Translations under genes and position numbers: made by a program
Origin: JAMLIN01 sp964509685
GTDB taxonomy: Bacteria; Pseudomonadota; Gammaproteobacteria; Burkholderiales; Burkholderiaceae_E
Reading direction: 5' to 3'
Assembly (NCBI GenBank): GCA_964509685.1
Contig: CAZDYQ010000005.1
Location: 1-64,000 of the forward strand
Length of the DNA: 64,000 nt
Notes under the pieces: model-generated
What the model was told of the DNA's origin: nothing
The model's database searches: none
Seen by the model: only the letters and a program-made list of their open reading frames with translations
Part shown: piece after piece, positions 45,761 to 52,705 of the stretch
Layout of the letters: the number at the start of each line of letters is the position of its first letter
Numbering within the stretch: position 1 is the first letter of the stretch

Positions 45761-46717
45761 TCAGCGGAGATAGTCCGGCGCGCCGTACACGTCGAAGAGC
45801 AGCTGGCGCCAGTCCGGATCGTTGAACGGATCCGCCGGCCGCCTGAAGGGGATCCCGCGCCGGGACAGGTCGTCGCAGAAGATCGTGGTGACCATCTCCG
45901 GCGTCAGGTCGTGGCTGTGATCGTCGTAGGAATCGGCCATCGCCCGGGTCTCGAAGCAGAAGGCCTTCCAGAGCACCGAGAGGCGAACCTTGCGGTACGG
46001 CAGCCTCGCGATGACCCGGTCGCCCTCGCGAACCTCCCAGTCACCCGACGGATCGAGTCCCAGCCGCGCGTGATACGGCATGGAGTTCAGCCCCCAGTAC
46101 TCGTCGGGCGAACCGGTGGGTCCCACCCGGTGGTACATGTATTCGTTGTCGGCAAGGACGCTCGTGTTGCTGTAGGGCGGGCCGACGACCCGGGACGGCG
46201 CGTCGAGGCCGTCGGGCCAGTACTCGAACTCGCCCCCCTCGCCGTCGTAGAACCAGGTGATGGCCGACGCGACCGGGATCGCCCATTCGTGGAACAGGCC
46301 GGAATAGCCCATCGGGGTCAGCATCCATCCCGGCACCTCGCGCTGGTGCACGCCCCGGAAGAACGGAAGGTCGAGGTGCGGTGGCGCACCATCGGCCGGA
46401 AGGTTCAGGTTCGTCATCATCGCCCAGGGCCGCACCACCTCGGCGCGAAAGGCGCGACGCGCCGCCTCGATGAAGTTCGGGTTGTGGAAGAAGGGCTCCG
46501 CGCCCTCGAACACGACCTTGCCGCCGAGCGCCCAGAAGTTGCGGAACCATGCCGAGCAGGGTCGCTCGTCGGGCTGGCGCTGAACGGCGGCGATGGTCTT
46601 GTAGGGTGCGCCGCGACGGAAGAGCTCGAGCACGCCGCCCGGATCGTCGAACGCGCGCTCGAGGCGCACGGGAGGCGCGATCTGCGTCGTCGGGCGCACC
46701 GCGGGGATGCTCGTCAT
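45761..46717 (-). CDS. Putative Fe(II) oxygenase-like protein, unannotated family
   Basis: A 318-aa soluble protein I do not recognise by family. It shows the spacing of a double-stranded beta-helix oxygenase: HxD at His114/Asp116 in PPHLDLPFFRG, GGEFEYWPDG (residues 161-170), a conserved-looking NTSVLADNEYMYHRVGP in which His196 would be the third ligand, and basic residues in LPYRKVRLSVLW that could bind a carboxylate co-substrate. The HxD...H assignment is an inference from the pattern. The gene lies 37 nt after the MgtC-like stop and 13 nt before sseA. The substrate is unknown. Confidence 0.6.
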   Translation of the reverse strand: MTSIPAVRPTTQIAPPVRLERAFDDPGGVLELFRRGAPYKTIAAVQRQPDERPCSAWFRNFWALGGKVVFEGAEPFFHNPNFIEAARRAFRAEVVRPWAMMTNLNLPADGAPPHLDLPFFRGVHQREVPGWMLTPMGYSGLFHEWAIPVASAITWFYDGEGGEFEYWPDGLDAPSRVVGPPYSNTSVLADNEYMYHRVGPTGSPDEYWGLNSMPYHARLGLDPSGDWEVREGDRVIARLPYRKVRLSVLWKAFCFETRAMADSYDDHSHDLTPEMVTTIFCDDLSRRGIPFRRPADPFNDPDWRQLLFDVYGAPDYLR

Positions 46718-46754
46718 GGCCTGTCTCCGGTCGTTGTCGTGGATGCGCCGGCGT

Positions 46755-47471
46755 TCAGTCGCCGGTCGGCGAGATCCTGAAGGAGTGTACCTGCGGATTG
46801 TGCGCGAGCGCGCCCGCGAGCCGCGCATGGTTGAGCGGATCGCCGGTGCGGATGATCATCCGGTACTCGAAGAACTCGCCGCTCTCGGCGACCCGGTAGC
46901 TCATGTTCGCGATGGTGAAGTCGAGCGTGGACAGCAGCCGCCGGACCTCCTGCTCGGGCATGACGTCGCCGCGCCGGAAGACGATCGCATGGTGCGCGTA
47001 GTGATGCGACGGCATGCGGGCCTCCATCCAGCGGAACACCGACAGGGTGCCCAGGGTGAAGATCGTGGCGATCATCGCCGGCGTGAAGAAACCGACGCCG
47101 ATGAGGATGCCGATGGCGGCCGTGACCCAGATGGAGGCCGCCGTGGTCAGCCCGCGGACCGTGACGCCCTCCTTGAAGATGACACCGGCGCCCAGGAAGC
47201 CGATCCCGGTCATGATGCCCTGCGCCATGCGGGTGGGGTCGGTGCGCACGGTGTCCATCGGCACGCCCGGCAGCCACTTCCACTGGTAGAGCGTGACCAT
47301 CATCAGGAGGCTGGACGCCAGGCAGACCAGCGCATGGGTGCGGAACCCCGCGGGACGGCCATGGTAGCTGCGCTCGATGCCGATCAGCGCGCCGGCGACC
47401 AGCGCCACCGAGAGGTGGAGCAGGACGGTCCAGAAGTCGGACCCGGTCGCGAAGTACTTGGCCACCGGCAC
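46755..47471 (-). CDS. MgtC/SapB family membrane protein
   Basis: A 238-aa protein with about five helices in the first 150 residues and the MgtC signature: VAGALIGIERSYHGRPAGFR (residues 25-44), ALVCLASSLLMMVT, GIMTGIGFLGAGVIFKEG and GLTTAASIWVTAAIG. The C-terminal soluble part (EVRRLLSTLDFTIANMSYRV) is an ACT-like domain. MgtC proteins affect magnesium/phosphate homeostasis and virulence in some bacteria. The start is the GTG directly after the preceding TGA, with GGAGG 8 nt upstream; another GTG two codons later is possible. Confidence 0.92.
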   Translation of the reverse strand: MPVAKYFATGSDFWTVLLHLSVALVAGALIGIERSYHGRPAGFRTHALVCLASSLLMMVTLYQWKWLPGVPMDTVRTDPTRMAQGIMTGIGFLGAGVIFKEGVTVRGLTTAASIWVTAAIGILIGVGFFTPAMIATIFTLGTLSVFRWMEARMPSHHYAHHAIVFRRGDVMPEQEVRRLLSTLDFTIANMSYRVAESGEFFEYRMIIRTGDPLNHARLAGALAHNPQVHSFRISPTGD

Positions 47472-48392
47472 TCAGCCGCCCTCCGCATCCGCGTAGCCCG
47501 GATACGAGTCCTTGAGGCTCGCGTGGTTCAGCAGCATCTCCGCCTTGAGCGTCTCGCCGGCGGCATCGTAGATGCGGCTGCGCACCCAGTACGACTCGGT
47601 CCGGCGGCTGTCCGACAGCGCGACGATCTCGCGCCGGACGAGGTAGTCCTCCCCGACGAAGAGCGGCCCGTCGACCATGCGGATCTCCTGGTCGGCGAAC
47701 AGACCTACCGCCGGGCCGCGCACGGGGAAGCCCGTCTGGCGGTTGGTGTAGTTGGCCAGTACGCTGACCATCTCGAGCGGGATGACCGCCCTTCCCCAGG
47801 GCGACGAGGCCGGGTCCGAGTACCAGGGCGAGTTCTCGGTGATGTTCGCGAGCTTCTGCTCCAGCGTGAACGGATAGAGGTGGCCCATGTGCTGGTCCGG
47901 GTCCATGCGCACCCGCTCGTCCACCTTGCCCGTCATGCCGACGCGCAGGTCGGCGAGGATCCTGAGCTCGCCCGGCGGGCGCAGCCGCTTGAGCCGCGCC
48001 TCCAGCAGCGTCTCGCCGTGGTCCGGTCCGAGGCTCGCACTGGCCTCGAGCACGGGCGTCCCGTCCGCCTTCTCGGCCCAGGCACGGGTGCGCAGCACGC
48101 CCGCCGGCGGGATCTCGACGAAGGCGCGGACCGACTCTCCCTCGACGACCATGTTCCGGTAATGCGCCGAGAGGCAGCCGCGCTCGAACCAGGCCTGGCC
48201 CCAGAGCTGCGCGAGCAGCGGTACGAACTGGCTGAAATGCGTCGGGCCTTCGATCGGGCCGGCGCGAAAGCCGAGCCGCTCGGCCATCGCGTCGTCGTGC
48301 ACCGATGCATGGCCGCCGTACTCCTGCTCGGCGAGCATCTGGCGGGGCTGGCGAAATGGCCCGCAAAGCGCGAACGGGGTATCGAAGGACAT
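47472..48392 (-). CDS. Hotdog-fold MaoC-like protein
   Basis: A 306-aa protein with two hotdog-like halves. The first contains HASVHDDAMAERLGFRAGP and IEGPTHFSQFVPLLAQLWG; the second contains VSVLANYTNRQTGFPVRGPA and DGPLFVGEDYLVRREIVAL. The pattern resembles MaoC-like or FAS1-type dehydratases that act on acyl-CoA or acyl-carrier substrates, but the full catalytic signature is not clear. It precedes the MgtC-like gene with adjoining stop and start. Role may be hydration or thioester hydrolysis of an acyl intermediate. Confidence 0.65.
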   Translation of the reverse strand: MSFDTPFALCGPFRQPRQMLAEQEYGGHASVHDDAMAERLGFRAGPIEGPTHFSQFVPLLAQLWGQAWFERGCLSAHYRNMVVEGESVRAFVEIPPAGVLRTRAWAEKADGTPVLEASASLGPDHGETLLEARLKRLRPPGELRILADLRVGMTGKVDERVRMDPDQHMGHLYPFTLEQKLANITENSPWYSDPASSPWGRAVIPLEMVSVLANYTNRQTGFPVRGPAVGLFADQEIRMVDGPLFVGEDYLVRREIVALSDSRRTESYWVRSRIYDAAGETLKAEMLLNHASLKDSYPGYADAEGG

Positions 48393-48480
48393 CGTCGGCA
48401 ACACCTGGCGGAAAGTCGAGTTTCCGCCAAGGATAGCCGTTTCGGACCGGCATTTCCCGAACGCGCGCCCGCCCCGGCCC

Positions 48481-49506
48481 TCAGCCGCCGAAGCCCTCGA
48501 GCACGACCTTGCCGATGGCGCGCCCCGACTCCAGGAGCGCATGGGCGCGCCGAAGATTGGCCGCGTCGATCGCCCCGAAATGCTCGGTCATGGTGGAGCG
48601 GATCCGGCCGGCGTCCACCAGTTCCGCGACCGCGCAGAGCAGCCGGTGCTGCTCGACCATGTCGGGCGTCTTCATCAGCGAGCGGGTGAACATCGATTCC
48701 CAGTGCAGTGAGCCGCACTTTCGCTTGAGCAGGCCGATATCGATCGATCCGGCGGGCGGCTCGTCGATCAGACCGAAGCGCCCCTGGGGGGCGATGAGCT
48801 CGGCGACCTGGGGATAGTGATGCGCCGTGTGCGTGAGGCTCACCACGTAGTCCGGCGCCGGCAGGCCGGCCGCGCGGACCTCCGCCGCGAGCGGCTTCGA
48901 ATGGTCGACCACATGGTGGGCGCCGAGCTCGCGCGCCCAGCGCTCCGTCTCCGGCCGCGAGGCGGTGGCGACCACCTGGAGCCGGGTGAGCTGGCGGGCG
49001 AGCTGGATCATCATGGAGCCGACGCCGCCCGCGCCGCCGATCACCAGCAGCGACCGGCCCTCTTCCTCCTCGCCGCGGCCGACCCGCAGCCGATCGAAGA
49101 GCATTTCCCAGGCGGTGATGGTGGTGAGCGGCATCGCCGCCGCGGCGGGAAAGTCGAGGCTCGACGGCATGCGCCCGACGATGCGCTCGTCCACGCAGTG
49201 AAGTTCCGAATCGCATCCCGGGCGGTCGATCGCACCCGCGTACCACACCCGGTCGCCGGGCGCGAAGAGGCTCACCTCCGGGCCCACCGCGCGGACCACC
49301 CCTGCGCAGTCCCAGCCGAGGACGGCCCACTGTCCGGGCTTCGGCCTCGACCGCATCCGCATCTTCGTGTCGAGCGGATTCACCGACACCGCGCGAACCT
49401 CGACGAGCAGGTCGCGCGGGCCGGGCTTCGGATCAGGCAGCTCGACGTCGCGCAGGCAGGCGGGATCGTCGACCGGCAGGGGAGTCTCGAGTGCAACGGC
49501 TTTCAT
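48481..49506 (-). CDS. Zinc-free MDR oxidoreductase (quinone-reductase-like)
   Basis: A 341-aa medium-chain dehydrogenase/reductase. The N-terminal domain has VSVNPLDTKMRMRSRP and VLGWDCAGVVRAVGPEVSLF; the NADPH-binding site is GGAGGVGSMMIQLARQL. Zinc ligands of alcohol dehydrogenases are missing, as in quinone-reductase/alginate-lyase-associated MDRs. It reduces a quinone, enone or enoyl substrate. AAGGA is 7 nt upstream of the ATG. It follows the GNAT gene by 16 nt and precedes the hotdog gene by 88 nt. Confidence 0.88.
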   Translation of the reverse strand: MKAVALETPLPVDDPACLRDVELPDPKPGPRDLLVEVRAVSVNPLDTKMRMRSRPKPGQWAVLGWDCAGVVRAVGPEVSLFAPGDRVWYAGAIDRPGCDSELHCVDERIVGRMPSSLDFPAAAAMPLTTITAWEMLFDRLRVGRGEEEEGRSLLVIGGAGGVGSMMIQLARQLTRLQVVATASRPETERWARELGAHHVVDHSKPLAAEVRAAGLPAPDYVVSLTHTAHHYPQVAELIAPQGRFGLIDEPPAGSIDIGLLKRKCGSLHWESMFTRSLMKTPDMVEQHRLLCAVAELVDAGRIRSTMTEHFGAIDAANLRRAHALLESGRAIGKVVLEGFGG

Positions 49507-49522
49507 GGGAGTTCCTTTCGAT

Positions 49523-50002
49523 TCAGGTGGTTGACGACAGGAGTCGCGCGACATCGAGCAGCAGCTGCGGCCGGACGCGCCGCCCGTCACCGGGAATCGG
49601 CGCGGCGACCTCGCCCTGTCGCATCGCGCCGCAATGCAGGTAGAAGGCCTCGGCGTTCGGATCGGCATCGATGCGCATGCGCACATGGCCCAGCTCGGCG
49701 AGCAGGGCCCCGGCGCGCCCGAGCAGGGTCCGACCGACGCCCTTCCCGATCCATGCCGGACGCACCCACAGGTGCTCGAGCTCCGGCTCGTCGCCCTCGA
49801 GCACGAGCTGGCAGAACCCGGCGATCTCGCCGTCCGCCTCGGCCACGAAAGCGGGGCGCCGGTCGCGCGGCTCGAGCCGCACGACGAGCGCGTCGCGCCA
49901 GCCGGCCATCGCCTCCGGCGGATACGGCCAGTACGCCTTCGACTCGAATGCGATCGAGCCGAGGAGATCCGCCTCGTCGGCCCGCGCCGGCCGAATGCGC
50001 AT
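49523..50002 (-). CDS. GNAT family N-acetyltransferase
   Basis: A 159-aa acetyltransferase with the acetyl-CoA motif VRPAWIGKGVGRTLLGRA (Q/RxxGxG type) and the C-terminal segment VRMRIDADPNAEAFYLHCGA. The acceptor is unknown. GGGAGG lies 6-7 nt before the ATG. It is the first gene of the six-gene operon ending at sseA, and the 21-bp dyad at 50031 lies 28 nt upstream. Confidence 0.88.
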   Translation of the reverse strand: MRIRPARADEADLLGSIAFESKAYWPYPPEAMAGWRDALVVRLEPRDRRPAFVAEADGEIAGFCQLVLEGDEPELEHLWVRPAWIGKGVGRTLLGRAGALLAELGHVRMRIDADPNAEAFYLHCGAMRQGEVAAPIPGDGRRVRPQLLLDVARLLSSTT

Positions 50003-50030
50003 GATGGCCTCCCTCAGGATGCGGCCGCAT

Positions 50031-50051
50031 CGATTACCCGGCGGGTAATCG
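50031..50051. promoter_or_regulatory. 21-bp perfect dyad between divergent genes
   Basis: Arms CGATTACCCG and CGGGTAATCG are perfectly complementary around one central G. The site lies 28 nt before the GNAT start and 61 nt before the plus-strand membrane-protein start, a typical operator position for a dimeric regulator of TetR or MarR type. No regulator gene is adjacent, so the cognate protein is elsewhere. Confidence 0.65.
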
Positions 50052-50112
50052 ACACGACGCGCGGGTGACGGAAGGATAGGACCGTCACTCGACCGATTTC
50101 CCAGGAGCCGTC

Positions 50113-50520
50113 ATGACCGAACATGCCATCCCGGGCGACAAGCCGACAGGCCTCGCCAGCCCCCGCACCCTCTTCGCCGTCGATGCCCTCACCTGCCTCG
50201 TCATGGGACTGCTCCTCGTGTCCTTTTCCGGGGCGCTCGCCGCGCTCCTCGGCCTGCCGGGAAGACTGCTGTCCGTCGCCGGCGTGGTGCTGCTGCCGTG
50301 CGCCGCGCTGATGTACCTGGCCGCGCGAAGCGTCGGGCCGAATCCCTTGCTCGGCTGGACGGTCGTCATCGGCAACCTCGCCTGGGTGCTGGCCAGCATC
50401 GCGATCGCCGCGATGCTGGCGCCGCCCCTGCCCGGCATGGCATTCCTTCTCGCGCAGGCGGCCGCCGTCGCCGTGCTGGCCGCGCTGGAGATGCGCGGCT
50501 TGCGCGCCCGGGCCGCCTAG
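50113..50520 (+). CDS. Small four-helix membrane protein, unknown
   Basis: A 135-aa protein with four predicted helices (about residues 18-48, 52-72, 80-101 and 105-125) and short polar loops. No family recognised. It is divergent from the GNAT-headed operon across the 21-bp dyad, so it may share its control. Its stop overlaps the stop of the convergent enoyl-CoA hydratase gene by 4 nt. Confidence 0.65.
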   Translation: MTEHAIPGDKPTGLASPRTLFAVDALTCLVMGLLLVSFSGALAALLGLPGRLLSVAGVVLLPCAALMYLAARSVGPNPLLGWTVVIGNLAWVLASIAIAAMLAPPLPGMAFLLAQAAAVAVLAALEMRGLRARAA

Positions 50521-51299
50521 CTGCCGCTCCAGCGCGGCGGGCGCTTCTCGGAGAAGGCGAGCGGGCCTTCGACCGCATCCTTCGAGGCCCGCATCGCCAC
50601 GACCGCCGGGTAGTTCGCCTGGTTCTTCATGGCCGCTTCGAGGCTGGGCTCGTCCAGGCCTCGCAGCACGGTCTGCTTCGATGCCCGGATCGACATGGGG
50701 CTCAGCTCGAGGATCTGCGCCGCGAGCCGCCTCGCCGCCGCCAGGGCATCGCCATCGGGCACCACCTCGTTCACGAAGCCGAGCTCCTTGCCCTCCTGGG
50801 CGCTGACCCGCCTCCCCGTGAGGATCATGCCCATGGCGCGCTTGAGCCCGATCGCGCGCGGCAGGCGATGCAGGCCGCCGGCGAGCGCGGCCAGGCCGAC
50901 GCGGGGCTCGGGCAGGGCGAAAACGGCGCTTTCGGCGGCCACGATAAGATCGCAGGCGAGCGCGATCTCGAAGCCGCCGCCCATGGCGATGCCATTGACC
51001 GCGGCAATGAGCGGCTTGTCGAGCTGGGTGCGCAACGTGAGCCCGGCGAAGCCGCTCGGCGGCCAGTCGCGCCGGCCCCCCGCCGCCTGCCACTTCAGGT
51101 CGTTGCCCGCGGAAAACGCGCGGTCGCCGGCGCCGGTGACGATCGCGACCCACTGCTCCGGATCGTTGGCGAAGTCGTTGAAGACGCCGTCGAGCTCGAA
51201 GTGCGCCGGCGAATGGAGCGCGTTCATCACTTCGGGACGGTTGAGGGTCACGATGGTGACCCGTCCCTCGCGCTCGACCTTGCAGAACTCGTATGCCAT
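50517..51299 (-). CDS. Enoyl-CoA hydratase/isomerase family protein
   Basis: A 260-aa crotonase enzyme: VTIVTLNRPEVMNALHS, oxyanion segment RAFSAGNDLKWQA (residues 60-72), AAVNGIAMGGGFEIALACDL and PEPRVGLAALAGGLHRLPR. Glu at LPEPRVGL matches the classical position. It likely hydrates a 2-enoyl-CoA, possibly of a branched or terpene-type acid as in some relatives. AGGAGG lies 7 nt before the ATG, and CATAAT further up could be a -10 box. It is separated from the nitrilase gene by a strong hairpin. Confidence 0.88.
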   Translation of the reverse strand: MAYEFCKVEREGRVTIVTLNRPEVMNALHSPAHFELDGVFNDFANDPEQWVAIVTGAGDRAFSAGNDLKWQAAGGRRDWPPSGFAGLTLRTQLDKPLIAAVNGIAMGGGFEIALACDLIVAAESAVFALPEPRVGLAALAGGLHRLPRAIGLKRAMGMILTGRRVSAQEGKELGFVNEVVPDGDALAAARRLAAQILELSPMSIRASKQTVLRGLDEPSLEAAMKNQANYPAVVAMRASKDAVEGPLAFSEKRPPRWSGS

Positions 51300-51349
51300 G
51301 GGCCTGCCTCCTGGGTGATTATGGAATGTTCTCGCAGTTCCGATGCTAA

Positions 51350-51379
51350 CCGGTGTCGCGGCGGGTATCGCGACACCGG
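51350..51379 (-). terminator. 11-bp hairpin after nitrilase gene
   Basis: CCGGTGTCGCG and CGCGACACCGG pair over 11 bp with an 8-nt loop. It starts 7 nt beyond the nitrilase-family stop on the minus strand and is followed by a short TTAGCAT stretch, consistent with a transcription terminator before the enoyl-CoA hydratase promoter. Confidence 0.7.
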
Positions 51380-51386
51380 GCCCGGC

Positions 51387-52214
51387 TCAGCAGTCCTCGG
51401 GCGCCCACGGCCGGTCGTGGCGCAGCGAGGGCAGCCGGGCGCGACAGCGCCCGACTTCGTCGAGGTCCAGCGTCGCCAGGAGGACGCCCGGATCGGCCGG
51501 CCGTTCGGCGATCACCCGTCCCCAGGGATCCACCACGAGGGTGTGGCCGTACGTCTCGCTGCCGTCTTCGTGCCGTCCGTGCTGGGCAGGGGCCAGCACG
51601 AAGCAGCCCGTCTCGATCGCGCGCGCACGCAGCAGGACGTGCCAGTGCGCCTCGCCGGTCGGCACGGTGAACGCCGAGGGCACGCTCAGCAGGTCCGCGC
51701 CCCGGCGCGCGAGGTCGCGGTAGAACTCCGGGAAGCGCAGGTCGTAGCACACGCTCAGGCCCAGCCGCCAGCCATCGAGGGAGACGAGACACGATCGCCC
51801 CCCGGCGACGAATCGCTTCGATTCCCGGTAGACCTGGCCCGGACCGAGATCGACATCGAACAGGTGGACCTTGTCGTACCGGGCCCGGATGCTCCCCGTG
51901 GCATCGATGAGGTAGCTGCGGTTGGCGCACTGCTCCTCCGAAACCCGGATCGCGATGGAGCCGACCAGCAGCATGATGCCGAGCTCGGCCGCAAGGGCCC
52001 GGAAGGCGCGCAACGCGACGTCCTCCTCCTCGCTGCGCGCCTGCTCGAGCAGCTTGCCGGGCCGGCGGTCGAGCAGCGACGTCATTTCGGGGGTCGCCAC
52101 GAGGCTCGCGCCGGCGGCGGCGGCCTCGCGGATCAGGGCGGATGCATCGGCCACGTTGGCCGGGACATCGGTGCCCGAGCGCATCTGGATGCAGGCGACG
52201 GTCAGGTGGGACAT
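51387..52214 (-). CDS. Nitrilase-family amidohydrolase (Nit1-like)
   Basis: A 275-aa nitrilase-superfamily protein. The Glu-Lys-Cys triad is Glu43 in ATPEMTSLL, Lys115 in RYDKVHLFDVD and Cys156 in LSVCYDLRFPEFY. This branch corresponds to Nit1/NIT2-like enzymes, often deaminated-glutathione amidase or omega-amidase. It is downstream of the small YggT-like gene, 46 nt apart, and ends in a hairpin. Function as a metabolite-repair amidase is the best guess. Confidence 0.88.
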   Translation of the reverse strand: MSHLTVACIQMRSGTDVPANVADASALIREAAAAGASLVATPEMTSLLDRRPGKLLEQARSEEEDVALRAFRALAAELGIMLLVGSIAIRVSEEQCANRSYLIDATGSIRARYDKVHLFDVDLGPGQVYRESKRFVAGGRSCLVSLDGWRLGLSVCYDLRFPEFYRDLARRGADLLSVPSAFTVPTGEAHWHVLLRARAIETGCFVLAPAQHGRHEDGSETYGHTLVVDPWGRVIAERPADPGVLLATLDLDEVGRCRARLPSLRHDRPWAPEDC

Positions 52215-52260
52215 GGCGTTGGCTCCGGCGGGCGAGGCACGCCCCGGGCCGGCGCCGGGC

Positions 52261-52623
52261 TCAGGGCACGCGCGTGAACATCTTGTAGATGATGCCCGTG
52301 ATCTCGCTCTCGAGCGGGAACGACAGCATGCCCATCACCGAATAGCCGAGCAGCCAGGGCATCAGGTAGAAGCGCACCATGAAGAAGAACCAGGCGACGA
52401 ACAGGGGAACCATCGGTTCCACGAGGAAGCCCGGCGTCACGGGCCGGAACAGGCGGAGGATGGGATTCGTCGCCCGTACGAAGAATCGCATGAAGAAGAA
52501 CGAGGAGTCCTCGGGCAGGAAGAGGTTCATTGCCGCGCGCCCGATCAGCGTCCACATGACCATCCCGAGCACGTAGTCGATGACGATGACCCAGACGGGG
52601 AAGGCGTTGAGCGTTTCCTGCAT
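52261..52623 (-). CDS. Small YggT-like membrane protein
   Basis: A 120-aa protein with three membrane segments (about residues 6-28, 60-82 and 84-103). The core VWVIVIDYVLGMVMWTLIGR and RFFVRATNPILRLFRPVTP resembles YggT-type proteins. Function unknown. I place the start at ATG 52623; an ATG six codons earlier (52641) lies 5 nt after a strong hairpin and leaves no room for a ribosome site. It precedes the nitrilase gene. Confidence 0.65.
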   Translation of the reverse strand: MQETLNAFPVWVIVIDYVLGMVMWTLIGRAAMNLFLPEDSSFFFMRFFVRATNPILRLFRPVTPGFLVEPMVPLFVAWFFFMVRFYLMPWLLGYSVMGMLSFPLESEITGIIYKMFTRVP

Positions 52624-52646
52624 CCTCGGAGATCCGGTCATGAAAC

Positions 52647-52678
52647 GGGCGGGAGCGGACTTCCGTCCGCCCCCGCCC
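52647..52678 (-). terminator. Strong hairpin after the symporter gene
   Basis: Fourteen-nt arms (52647-52660 and 52665-52678) pair over 13 bp with one A-C mismatch and the 4-nt loop TTCC. The inner GCGGAC/GTCCGC part is perfect. It lies 27 nt after the symporter stop on the minus strand and is followed by GTTT, so it is a credible intrinsic terminator. Confidence 0.75.
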
Positions 52679-52705
52679 CGGGGCCCGCGCGCCGCGCGAA
52701 CCGCG

